Assembly: GCA_902589825.1 (NCBI GenBank)
Contig: CACIUL010000016.1
Location: forward strand, 1 to 56,162
DNA length: 56,162 bases
Origin: an uncultured Verrucomicrobiota bacterium
GTDB taxonomy: Bacteria; Verrucomicrobiota; Verrucomicrobiia; Verrucomicrobiales; DEV007
Reading direction: 5' to 3'
Shown: positions 17,611-26,118 of the stretch, one piece after another
How positions within the stretch are numbered: the first letter of the stretch is position 1
How the letters are laid out: each line of letters begins with the position of its first letter
Translations under genes and position numbers: made by a program
The notes under the pieces: generated by a model
What the model saw: the letters and a program-made list of their open reading frames with translations, nothing else
Database searches by the model: none
Told to the model about the DNA's origin: nothing

Positions 17611-18615
17611 TCAGTCAGCCGGCTTGCGGAGCAGCTTGCGGATTTTCTCCGAATCAATGTTGTCGAGATCCAGTAGAACCGCACCGGTGTCCACCTCGGC
17701 CTCAAACTTTTCACCATTAATGGCGGCGACAATGTTCTTTACCGCCGTATAACCCATCCTGAATGGGTCCTGCACGGCAAGGGCGGCAATCTTCTTTTCC
17801 TTGAGGGCATCAATGAGGGCATCATTGGTATCAAAGCCGACGAAGGCAACCTTGCCTGCAAGCCCCGCTTCATCGAGGGCACGCAGCATGCCCTGCGTGG
17901 TGGACTCATTCGGGGTAAAAACCCCCTGGATATTCTCTCCGAACTGGTTGAGCAGGTTCTCGGAGGTCTTTATTGCCTCATCAATGGAGGTTCCACCCCG
18001 CTGGTCTACGGAAACAAGCTCAATGTCCGGGGCGGCCTTCTTTATTCCCGAGAGGAATCCCTCAGCCCGCTTGGTGGTACTGGCATGGCCCACGGCATGT
18101 CGCAGCATGATCACCCTTCCCTTGCCGCCCATCAGCCCGGCAAGACGCCGGCCGCATTCCTCCCCGGCATGAAAGTTGTCAGTCGCCACAAAACTGATGA
18201 TGGCATCCCCCACTGATTCATCCAGGCCGGAATCCCAGACCGCAACCTTTATCCCCGCCTCCGCTGCCTCCTTGACCGGACGTACCAATGCCTTTTCATC
18301 AAGGGGAGCAAGGGCAATGCCGTCCACGCTCTGGGTAATGAAATTTTCCACGACCTTGAGCTGTCCTGCCCGGTCACTTTCCCGCTGAGGTCCTTTCCAG
18401 ATGATCTCCACACCAAGTTCCTCACCCGCCTTGCGCGCACCGGCCTCCCCGGATTTCCAGAACTCATGGGTGGTTCCCTTCGGGATCACGGCAATGCGCA
18501 ACTTCCGGTCAGCCTTGCCGTTGGCTCCCACAGCAGATTCACCGGAATCATCTTTAGCACACCCGGCAATGAACATGGCCGGGAAGGCAAGCAATAGAAT
18601 GATGCGTCTTCTCAT
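17611..18615 (-). CDS. sugar ABC importer substrate-binding lipoprotein, RbsB-like
   Basis: The 334-residue protein has a lipoprotein signal (lipobox MFIAGC) and then a periplasmic-binding-protein type 1 fold: RIAVIPKGTTHEFWKSGEAG, ALAPLDEKALVRPVKEA, KVAVWDSGLD, FVATDNFHAGEECGRRL and VAFVGFDTNDALIDALK. It is the first gene of a two-gene operon with the RbsC-like permease. The KGTTHEFWKS and GPQRESD strings are found in many PVC-group sugar binders of the ribose type. Its ATG is 66 bases from the divergent aroE start, so the two probably share a promoter region. Confidence 0.93.
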   Translation of the reverse strand: MRRRIILLLAFPAMFIAGCAKDDSGESAVGANGKADRKLRIAVIPKGTTHEFWKSGEAGARKAGEELGVEIIWKGPQRESDRAGQLKVVENFITQSVDGIALAPLDEKALVRPVKEAAEAGIKVAVWDSGLDESVGDAIISFVATDNFHAGEECGRRLAGLMGGKGRVIMLRHAVGHASTTKRAEGFLSGIKKAAPDIELVSVDQRGGTSIDEAIKTSENLLNQFGENIQGVFTPNESTTQGMLRALDEAGLAGKVAFVGFDTNDALIDALKEKKIAALAVQDPFRMGYTAVKNIVAAINGEKFEAEVDTGAVLLDLDNIDSEKIRKLLRKPAD

Positions 18616-18681
18616 GGATAAGCATCCAAACCCATATCCCGCCTTGAAATCAAGCCCTCATGCAATCAAAGTGACCGCCCA

Positions 18682-19557
18682 ATGGCAAAAGAACTCAACT
18701 TCAAGCAGGAACTGGTGGGTTGCTACGGCTTCCCGGTCGCGGAAAACCCAACCCAGGCAATGATCGAGCCGGCGTTCCAAGCAATGGGACTGGACTGGCG
18801 CTACCTCACCCTGGAAGTCCGCCCGGAAAACCTTGCTGATGCGGTTGCCGGAGCACGCGCCTTCGGCTTCAGGGGATTTAACTGCACGATTCCCCACAAG
18901 GTCGAGGTCATCCCTCTTCTTGACGGCCTTGGGGAATCAGCAGAACTGATGGGAGCCGTCAACTGCGTGGTCAACCGTGACGGAAAATTTATCGGGGAAA
19001 ACACTGACGGGAAAGGGTTCGTGTCCTCCCTGAGGGAACTGACCGACCCCGCCGGAAAATCCTGTGTCATTTTCGGGGCCGGTGGTGCCGCCCGGGCCAT
19101 CAGTGTCGAGATGGCTCTGGCCGGCTGTAACAAGGTCACCATTGTCAACCGTTCCGAGGAACGTGGCAAGCAGTTGGTGGATTTGCTAAGCTCCAGGGTC
19201 AGGGAAGCCTGTGGCGGCAATCTGAGCGCCGAATTCATCCCCTGGCAGGGGGACTTCACCATCGAGGCAGGCACTGACGTCGTGATCAATGCCACCTCGA
19301 TCGGGCTCTTTCCCGACACAGAGGCCCGGATCGCTCTGGATACCGAAAGCCTCACACCTGAAATGGTCGTTGCCGATGTCATTCCAAACCCTCCCAAGAC
19401 ACGCCTGGTCAATGATGCCACAGAACGCGGGTGCAAGGTCATTGACGGGCTCGGCATGCTGGTGGCCCAGGGTGTCATCGGCATCGAGTACTGGACCGGC
19501 CGGACCCCTGATGCGAGCGTGATGCGCGGAGGACTGGAGGAGGTATTCGGCAGTTGA
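18682..19557 (+). CDS. aroE: shikimate dehydrogenase
   Basis: The 291-residue enzyme reduces 3-dehydroshikimate to shikimate with NADPH in aromatic amino acid synthesis. FNCTIPHKVEV carries the catalytic lysine, ENTDGKGF the aspartate, and GAGGAARA the NADP-binding loop; VINATSIGLFPD and DGLGMLVAQG are also typical. The first substrate motif, SxSP in most AroE, is here AENPTQ in GFPVAENPTQAMIEPAF, so the two serines are Asn and Thr. I recall this form from other PVC bacteria, so it is likely lineage-typical. Its TGA overlaps the TTG start of the next gene. Confidence 0.93.
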   Translation: MAKELNFKQELVGCYGFPVAENPTQAMIEPAFQAMGLDWRYLTLEVRPENLADAVAGARAFGFRGFNCTIPHKVEVIPLLDGLGESAELMGAVNCVVNRDGKFIGENTDGKGFVSSLRELTDPAGKSCVIFGAGGAARAISVEMALAGCNKVTIVNRSEERGKQLVDLLSSRVREACGGNLSAEFIPWQGDFTIEAGTDVVINATSIGLFPDTEARIALDTESLTPEMVVADVIPNPPKTRLVNDATERGCKVIDGLGMLVAQGVIGIEYWTGRTPDASVMRGGLEEVFGS

Positions 19558-19970
19558 AAAAAGTAACCGGCCCCTCACTCAAGAATCACGGCATGCAACA
19601 CAAAACCCACAGATTGATTCAATGCTCTACAGGTCTGCTTGCCCTGTGCATCCTGCTTAGCAGTTGTGTCCTCGGTATCAGGAAAACAGTGACCGTCCAG
19701 GAACATGATGAAATCTTGACATTGCTCAACTCCCCAGAGACAAGCACTGATGTCGACGGGGATTTTACGCACATCATCCAGACGGCAGGCGAACAATACT
19801 ACCTCAACGGCCCACAACAGGCACAACCCCCGGACGGCACCTTCCCAAAGGGCACGCGGGTCCGGCTCATCCGTGATTCCGGAAGTTACTCCATTGTGCT
19901 AAGCGAGTCAGGTGTCACCGCCCATGTTACCAGCACCTGCCTCAAGGCGCTCGGCACGGAGAAAAAATAA
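19554..19970 (+). CDS. small lipoprotein coupled to aroE
   Basis: The 138-residue protein has a lipoprotein signal ending ILLSSC, then VLGIRKTVTVQEHDE, two patches of charged residues, and SYSIVLSESGVTAHV. I do not recognise a family; the last part resembles a short SH3-like fold. Two starts are possible. The TTG at 19554 shares four bases (TTGA) with the aroE stop and has a strong GGAGGAGG about ten bases upstream. The ATG at 19593 gives a more usual signal peptide but has no ribosome site. I report the TTG. The gene is probably cotranslated with aroE. Confidence 0.72.
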   Translation: MKKVTGPSLKNHGMQHKTHRLIQCSTGLLALCILLSSCVLGIRKTVTVQEHDEILTLLNSPETSTDVDGDFTHIIQTAGEQYYLNGPQQAQPPDGTFPKGTRVRLIRDSGSYSIVLSESGVTAHVTSTCLKALGTEKK

Positions 19971-19978
19971 GTCCTGCT

Positions 19979-20677
19979 TCAAGGTCCTGCTTCTGCCTTA
20001 CCTCGCCGCTTGATGAACCACGCTGCAGCAATCCAGGACAGGCAGGCAAGCAATGCCCCGCTGACCACGTCAAAGAGCACGTGCTGACGAGTGGCCATCG
20101 TCGACCAGAGTATGCCTGCCGCCCATGCCCAGAATAACAAACGGGCAATCCAGTGCTTAAGGACAATGCAACTTACGATTGCCGAGAGGGTCGTCACCGA
20201 GGCATGCAGTGAGGGAAAGGCGTTTCTAGGCAGGTCAACGTCAATCAGGCGCAGGTAGACAGCTGACGCCTCGGCTCGAAATTCCCGGGGGCGCAAGACG
20301 CCGCTCGGGACAAGCAGGAAAATCAGCAGAGAAACCACCCCGGTAATAGCAAGCGCAATCAGGAAACGGCGAAACTGGTCATCTGTGGGAAGCAGCCCCG
20401 GGATCAGGGTCAGGAAATAAAATGACAGGTAAAGATAAACAACAAGAGCACTGTTGCTGGCGATCACCCAGCCCTCAAGGGGACCGGGTTCCAGCCACAT
20501 TACCGGGCGCAGGGAAACCCGCTGCAAAACAAGGTAGCCGGCAAATACCGTGCCGCCAACGGCAAAGCCTGCCAGCAGGCGACGCAACAGCTTAAGCTGC
20601 CCCTCCCTGGATACCCAGTAGGCCAACCCCAAAGAAGCATCCCGGGTTGATGCTTCCGGGGAAGCGGGTCGACTCAT
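19979..20677 (-). CDS. PAP2 superfamily phosphatase, membrane protein
   Basis: The 232-residue protein has about six membrane helices and the PAP2 motifs in IPC-synthase/AurA style: PRNAFPSLHASV (motif 2, PSLH instead of PSGH) and TRQHVLFDVVSG (motif 3, with His and Asp). Such enzymes act on lipid phosphates or phosphodiesters on the outer face of the inner membrane. The frame extends 12 codons upstream to 20713; the ATG at 20677 is preferred because GAGG lies nine bases before it. It ends eight bases from the lipoprotein gene that converges on it. Confidence 0.88.
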   Translation of the reverse strand: MSRPASPEASTRDASLGLAYWVSREGQLKLLRRLLAGFAVGGTVFAGYLVLQRVSLRPVMWLEPGPLEGWVIASNSALVVYLYLSFYFLTLIPGLLPTDDQFRRFLIALAITGVVSLLIFLLVPSGVLRPREFRAEASAVYLRLIDVDLPRNAFPSLHASVTTLSAIVSCIVLKHWIARLLFWAWAAGILWSTMATRQHVLFDVVSGALLACLSWIAAAWFIKRRGKAEAGP

Positions 20678-20806
20678 GGAAAAAGACCTCTCATTAACGG
20701 CAAGCCAATCCAACCTCTGCCCTTTGCATGGGCAAATGACACTGGCAATTCTGCACTTCTTTCAGGCAGTCGCGCGGAAAGCCATCACCCTCCGGCCTGC
20801 TGCGCT

Positions 20807-22249
20807 TTATTTCTGCGAACTAAATGGGGAGGCGGGCAACCCTGCTCGATTTACCAGGTTTGGCATTGCGCCCTGGTCCCAGGCAAAACGCACATGCACC
20901 GGCTTGGCCACCTTCTCACTCTCGACCATGATGTGATTACCATAGACGATAGTCGCCTTTCCCGGGTGCCAGGCACCATCCTCGCCGGCAACCTCAAAAT
21001 GGGTGGGAGGCTTTCCATCAGAGGTCTTCAAGCCCTGTTGCTTGGCACCATGCTTCTGGAAATGCACCGTAATGCGGCCCTTGCCCTCGGAATGGTCAGC
21101 CTTCTCGAACAGAGGGCCCGTGTAGACAATGTCTTTTTTGCCATAATTCTTGGCCAGGGCCCACAGGGAAAGGCGCTTGCCCACATCCTGCTTGTTGGGC
21201 GGGTGAATGTCACGCACGGTGGCGATATCTGTGGTCACCGCCATCCCGGTATGCGGAACCTTCAGTGTCTCGAGTTGAGCCTGCCAGATCCCCGGCAGGT
21301 TCTTACGGTCGCCACGGTAATTGAAAGGAGCCAACTGTACGAAATAAAACGGTAGATCAGGCTTTCCCCACACACTGCGCCACCCGGCAATGAGCGCCTT
21401 CATCTTCTCGTGATAGAGCATGCCTTCACCATTGTTTGACTCACCCTGATACCAGAGAGCTCCCTTGATCGCATAGGGGAGGAGCGGGTGGATCATTCCG
21501 TTGTAAAGGGCAAGCGCGCTTTGATGATGAACCCTGTTGCCGTTGGTGTGAGGAAACTCGCTGAGCTTGTCGGCAAAATCAGACTTAAGGGCAGGCACTG
21601 CCTTAAACCCTTCCGGAGCCACCCATGGCTCAATGCGCGTACCTCCCCAGTTGGAACCAATAAGGCCAATGGGAACTTTCAGCTCGCCCAGAAGCTCACG
21701 GGCAAAATAGTAACCCACTGCGGTGAAATTGCGGGCTGTTGCCGGGGTGGCAACCTGCCAACCGCTGGTATTCACGTCACTCTCCGGCTTGGCTGAGGGG
21801 CGATGGGGCACCTTGATGTGACGGATCAGCGGATAATTGGCAGCTGCGATTTCCTCCTTGGCGTTGGCCGACCTGGCCACAGTCCACTCCATGTTGGACT
21901 GACCGGAACAGAGCCATACTTCACCGACCAATACATCCTCCAGGACAATCTCATTGGATCCCTTCACCACCATTTTAGTCCCCTTGGCATTGGCCTTCAT
22001 CGACGGCAGGTTGACCTGCCATTTCCCATCCGCATCCGCCTTGGCCGACACCTTGGCACTGCCAAAAGAAACGGAAACCTCCTCGCCCGGCTGCGCCGTG
22101 CCCCAGATGGGCACCGGTTCACCCTGTTGCAGCACCATGTGGCTGCCGATGACCGATGGTAACTTGACTTCCGCCACGAGAAGGACGGGGCAACACGCGG
22201 CAACAGCAGCAAGAAAGGAAATAAGGCGGGTATGTAATTTTGTTTTCAT
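20807..22249 (-). CDS. sialate O-acetylesterase, secreted
   Basis: The 480-residue exported enzyme belongs to the sialate O-acetylesterase (SASA, DUF303) family, which removes O-acetyl groups from sialic acids or related acetylated sugars. The catalytic serine is in CSGQSNMEWT, WYQGESN is the second conserved block, and TVRDIHPPNKQDVGKRL carries the histidine. A signal peptide (MKTKLHTRLISFLAAVAACC) precedes a beta-sandwich. The frame extends 14 codons upstream, but the ATG at 22249 begins the signal. A sialidase lies elsewhere in the window (48526), which makes a sialoglycan role plausible. Confidence 0.92.
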   Translation of the reverse strand: MKTKLHTRLISFLAAVAACCPVLLVAEVKLPSVIGSHMVLQQGEPVPIWGTAQPGEEVSVSFGSAKVSAKADADGKWQVNLPSMKANAKGTKMVVKGSNEIVLEDVLVGEVWLCSGQSNMEWTVARSANAKEEIAAANYPLIRHIKVPHRPSAKPESDVNTSGWQVATPATARNFTAVGYYFARELLGELKVPIGLIGSNWGGTRIEPWVAPEGFKAVPALKSDFADKLSEFPHTNGNRVHHQSALALYNGMIHPLLPYAIKGALWYQGESNNGEGMLYHEKMKALIAGWRSVWGKPDLPFYFVQLAPFNYRGDRKNLPGIWQAQLETLKVPHTGMAVTTDIATVRDIHPPNKQDVGKRLSLWALAKNYGKKDIVYTGPLFEKADHSEGKGRITVHFQKHGAKQQGLKTSDGKPPTHFEVAGEDGAWHPGKATIVYGNHIMVESEKVAKPVHVRFAWDQGAMPNLVNRAGLPASPFSSQK

Positions 22250-22355
22250 GGTTTGATTTTTCTGTTTGGCAGGGATCGATCCGCACCACACATCTCCATC
22301 CTTATCCCGGCAGGCAATCAGTGCAAGCCCGGGAATGCAGAGTAATTCAGGTCTC

Positions 22356-23048
22356 TTAATGACACGAAACCCCGTATTTCTTCAACCTCCAATAATTATA
22401 AGGCCAAGGTGTCAGGAACCCAGCAATCCACATCGGGATAATGGCATACCAGGTCAACATGGCACCCCCTGTCAACACAACATCTGTGATATTCATCGCG
22501 GCTTCCATCGCAATCATGGAAATTAATGACATGCCCGCTGCCGTTCGCAATGCACTTAGGAAGGGCAGTTGTTTCAGTAAAATCACGGTTTCAAGCGCAA
22601 TTGAAGTCAACAGTCCATTCATTATGGCAAGTATCATGATTGCCAAAGTTGACCACCCCGAATCGGTCCAAACAAATTGGAAATAGGCGATGGTTCCAAG
22701 ATCCCCAATACTACAACCGATTAAGCACCACTTGGTATTCCGCGCACTCTGCCGCCACGTTGCTCCGTCACGCCAACTGAACTGTGAACCACGATCCTGA
22801 CAGATGGCCTGCCCGGGTTCCGGGCTACAGTCGGGCTCATGCGGCGTATATCCCGCCTTCCTGATCGCTTCCGATAAGGCCTCCCTGCCGGGTCCATTCT
22901 CATTGACAGAAACCACGGCACAGTTTTCCTCCAGCTCAACCCGCACAGCAATCACCCCGGAAATGACAGACAGGGCCTCATTCACCCGGGCGACACATGC
23001 CTTGCAGGACATGCCCCCGACACCAATGATAAAATCCTCTTTTGGCAT
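22356..23048 (-). CDS. HMA domain fused to a DUF4396 membrane domain
   Basis: The 230-residue protein begins with a heavy-metal-associated domain (residues 5-70) with GMSCKAC, metal cysteines C15 and C18. A linker follows and then a DUF4396 membrane domain: LIGCSIGDLGTIAYF, SMIAMEAAMNITD and a C-terminus TPWPYNYWRLKKYG. DUF4396 proteins are often near copper or mercury handling genes. The fusion implies that the HMA part delivers metal to the membrane part, but no metal-regulatory gene is next to it. The linker has two more cysteines (DCSPEPGQAIC), which may also bind metal. Confidence 0.85.
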   Translation of the reverse strand: MPKEDFIIGVGGMSCKACVARVNEALSVISGVIAVRVELEENCAVVSVNENGPGREALSEAIRKAGYTPHEPDCSPEPGQAICQDRGSQFSWRDGATWRQSARNTKWCLIGCSIGDLGTIAYFQFVWTDSGWSTLAIMILAIMNGLLTSIALETVILLKQLPFLSALRTAAGMSLISMIAMEAAMNITDVVLTGGAMLTWYAIIPMWIAGFLTPWPYNYWRLKKYGVSCH

Positions 23049-23087
23049 TTATTATACGGCCAGGAAAGGCCTTAAGGAATACCGGAA

Positions 23088-23573
23088 TCAAACCGCACCG
23101 ATCAAGACCGATGCGCATTGCTCAAGTGTCTTGATCTCCTCACTGCCGTAATCATGCTCACCATCCTTGCCCACCCCGAGGGTCGCGATCACTTCTCCAT
23201 CCCCGTCCATCAGCGGCACGACCACCGCGCCTTCCACCTTGGTATCCTTGGCGGAGGGGCGGGCAACACCGGTGTCATCGGTCTGCAGGTTGCACATGGT
23301 CACCGGTTCACGCCGCTCGGCACAGACACCGGCCATTCCCTTGCCGAAGGGAATCCTCCCGGCAATCTCGGCAATATGCGGGGGAAGACCAACCTGACCG
23401 ATCAGCTCGAGGAACCCTTCGCTTTTAAGAGCACGGTGAAAAGTACAGGTCCGTGCCTGGAAATACCCGGCAATTTCCGTGAGCACCTGTTGCAAAAGGG
23501 CCCCGGATTCACCCTGACTCTCCAGGATTTCACTGATGCGCTCCGGAAGTGGCGTTGTCTCATCCATGATCAT
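23088..23573 (-). CDS. GAF domain protein
   Basis: The 161-residue cytosolic protein is a single GAF domain with a short N-terminal helix. GLPPHIAEIAGRIPFGKGMAG, CAERREPVTMCNLQTDD and SAKDTKVEGAVVVPLMDGDG follow the normal GAF order. It has no output domain, as in free-standing redox- or methionine-sulfoxide-related GAF proteins; three cysteines (in RTCTFH, GVCAE and TMCNL) are notable. The gene lies 39 bases before the HMA-DUF4396 gene on the same strand, so the two may be cotranscribed. The ligand is unknown. Confidence 0.88.
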   Translation of the reverse strand: MIMDETTPLPERISEILESQGESGALLQQVLTEIAGYFQARTCTFHRALKSEGFLELIGQVGLPPHIAEIAGRIPFGKGMAGVCAERREPVTMCNLQTDDTGVARPSAKDTKVEGAVVVPLMDGDGEVIATLGVGKDGEHDYGSEEIKTLEQCASVLIGAV

Positions 23574-23660
23574 TGACTCTTACCCCAACAATTACCGGTA
23601 ACAAGGTGATAAAAGCGTCCATTCGAGGCCAACAAGCAAGTCATGGAAGATATCCACGAC

Positions 23661-25985
23661 TCATTTTCCACCAAGCCGTTTCAAGGCAGCATCAAGGACA
23701 GAGTCGGAGTCGCCAAGGATGTCAGAGGGCAATGCCTCCATCAGGATATCAGGCGCAACACCCATACCATCATAGGGCTGGCCACCGGGAAGGAACTTCG
23801 CGGACTGGCAAAGGACAAAGCCCAGTTTTGTATTCGGCAGTGAATAACTGTCCATCCAGCCATTACCCCCACCACTGGGCATCCCCATCAGGGTCGTGTT
23901 CTTTAGTCCCTTGAACCCGCCGAGGAAAATATCACCCGCGCTGAACGTCCCGCTGTCCTGCAGGATAACCAGTGGCTTATCGTAATGATAGCTGCTCGGG
24001 TTCATGGTGGAATCAAAGGCCAGCACATGCCAGTCACTGAATTTCTCCATGGGTAGTTTCCATTTCGGCTCAAACATCTTGATGGCCTTGAGGATCTGCG
24101 CGCGTTGGGAATCCGTCTTCCAGTGCGATGAAGTCACCGGCTGAGCCGACATGGCGGACATCATGTAGCCGTCGGGGTGTGCCTTGGGCAGTTTCATGGG
24201 CTTCCTGTAGGTAGAGAACTCAATGACGCGCATAGGGTCCCCGGGCTTCAGGAAATACGGCATCAGGGTCAGGAGAATATCCTTGGTACCTCCGGAATTA
24301 CCACGCACGTCAATGATCATTCCCCGGGTATCCCTGAATTTCTCCATCCATTCCTCAAGGCGACTGAGAAACCTCGTGCTGCTGGTCATCTGCGAAATAC
24401 GCAAATACCCCACATCGCCTATCCTCCTGCTCTCACCCCTTGGAAACTCCATGGAGCGTATCGGCCTCCTTGCTACTTCAACCTCCATGGAACGCTTCTT
24501 CTGCCCATCCTCGGACTCCAGTTCAAGGCTAATGGCAGCCTTGCGCGGCAACCCTAGTTCCGCCCTCAGGTAATTGACATAGCGAAGCATTCCGAGACTC
24601 TGTCGCAATCGCCACTGGGGGGACTCCTTTACGACAATATATGAGGCAACCTCCAGCCAGTCCTTGACCGGGCGCCCGTCAATTCTGACCACATAGGGGT
24701 GTTGAGGATCCAGGAACCCCTCCCGGTTGCAGAGGAAAAGGCGCCCCTTATAACTGCCGACAGAATAAGGCGCATACCCTGCCGGGAGATATTCCGAGGG
24801 ATGGTGCTGCATACGTGCATGCCCATCACAGAAAAGGCTGATTAACTTCGCCAGCTGCAACTCAAAGCCATTGACCCGGTTCCGTTCCTGAAGGGAAAGC
24901 CGGATTGCATCCAGTGCCGCCCGGTAATCAACAGGCTTCAACTCAAGGTAGGCAAAGCAATTGGCAAGGATATGTTCCAGGTAATCCAAGTCCTCCTCCA
25001 GCTCTGCCCGGGTGAAAAGCCTTGAGCTGTCATCAAGGTCGGGTTTTGAAACCAGGAATCGGTGCTCCCTTGCCACCGTCCTGCTGCGTTCCCGCGCAAT
25101 GGCCTTGCCATCAAACAGCACGCCGGAGAGCACATGGGTCTTGATGTAGGCTCGTACCACCTGCCGGTCGGTTGGATCCACGGCATAGGCCTTTCTGGCA
25201 AACTCAAGGCCCTCCCTAGCGCGCCCGAGTCCTTCGGCATACACCTGCAGGGCCAGCATCGCCATGGTCCGGGCATAAGCAGGATGATCTGCCGGCAACT
25301 GCCTGAGTAATTCCGTGCCTTCCACATAATTACCCCTTCGCAGAGCCGCCATCCCCTCCCGGTAAATATCACGCCTTGGTACCTCGCCCGGCAGATAACC
25401 GATAATCTCAAGATCAATAAAAAGGTCACTGCTTGACGGGTTGGCCTGATGAACCTCAATGGCCACGGTATTCACCTCACCCTTTGCCAGGGATTCCAGG
25501 GGCACCATGTAGCGGTGATAAGTGGCCTCATCAGCGGGACCGGTCGCACTTGCCGCCGGTGTGGTGAATGCAACCTTGCCGGGAGCCATGTTGCTGCGGA
25601 TCACCTCCCTGCCGTTGAGATAGACAATAGCCCCGTCATCCCTGCGCAAGAGGAATCCAAGGGCCCCGAGTTTTTTCCTTTGCAGCGGATCCACCCTGAA
25701 GGAAGTGCGGAAATAGGCACTCATGTGCTTGTCTTCCTCATCCTTCCCGAAGCCCAGGGTGGTCCCGAGGTCGCGCTCTCCATACCCCAGTGCCCCCTTA
25801 CCCCGTTTCCATTCCGCATCGTCATAAGCAGCGGATTGCCAGCCTTCAGCCGGGGCTTGAGCACCATCATTGTATTTCCAGGATGTCTGCTCCCCTCGCG
25901 GCAAAAGAATGGGTCCCCCAAGGCACGTGGCGGTGTAAAGCGCCCAAAGACCAGGAATAGCCAGCAACAGTGTATAAATTCTCAT
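23661..25985 (-). CDS. S41 family peptidase with N-terminal lectin-like domain, secreted
   Basis: The 774-residue exported protein has a signal peptide and then a galactose-binding-like domain (WKYNDGAQAPAEGWQSAAYD, KGALGYGERD, LGFLLRRDDGAIVYLNGREV). A TPR-like helical stretch follows (LLRQLPADHPAYARTMAMLA), then the S41 (tail-specific protease, C-terminal processing) domain. Its GMIIDVRGNSGG block and the catalytic serine in LQDSGTFSAGDIFLGG are intact. The last part is a second S41-type loop ending ALPSDILGDSDSVLD. The frame extends 12 codons upstream of the ATG at 25985, where the signal peptide starts. No operon partner is seen. Confidence 0.9.
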   Translation of the reverse strand: MRIYTLLLAIPGLWALYTATCLGGPILLPRGEQTSWKYNDGAQAPAEGWQSAAYDDAEWKRGKGALGYGERDLGTTLGFGKDEEDKHMSAYFRTSFRVDPLQRKKLGALGFLLRRDDGAIVYLNGREVIRSNMAPGKVAFTTPAASATGPADEATYHRYMVPLESLAKGEVNTVAIEVHQANPSSSDLFIDLEIIGYLPGEVPRRDIYREGMAALRRGNYVEGTELLRQLPADHPAYARTMAMLALQVYAEGLGRAREGLEFARKAYAVDPTDRQVVRAYIKTHVLSGVLFDGKAIARERSRTVAREHRFLVSKPDLDDSSRLFTRAELEEDLDYLEHILANCFAYLELKPVDYRAALDAIRLSLQERNRVNGFELQLAKLISLFCDGHARMQHHPSEYLPAGYAPYSVGSYKGRLFLCNREGFLDPQHPYVVRIDGRPVKDWLEVASYIVVKESPQWRLRQSLGMLRYVNYLRAELGLPRKAAISLELESEDGQKKRSMEVEVARRPIRSMEFPRGESRRIGDVGYLRISQMTSSTRFLSRLEEWMEKFRDTRGMIIDVRGNSGGTKDILLTLMPYFLKPGDPMRVIEFSTYRKPMKLPKAHPDGYMMSAMSAQPVTSSHWKTDSQRAQILKAIKMFEPKWKLPMEKFSDWHVLAFDSTMNPSSYHYDKPLVILQDSGTFSAGDIFLGGFKGLKNTTLMGMPSGGGNGWMDSYSLPNTKLGFVLCQSAKFLPGGQPYDGMGVAPDILMEALPSDILGDSDSVLDAALKRLGGK

Positions 25986-26118
25986 GACTTGCCTGCACCT
26001 TTGATGAACCTGCAGGCACAATGAGATACCTCCCGGCGGGCAACGGGTAAAGCAAAAGGTGCAATCCTGCCCGACCGGCTACACTGCCGCCTTCCGGGCC
26101 ATCAGGGAAACAGGGATG

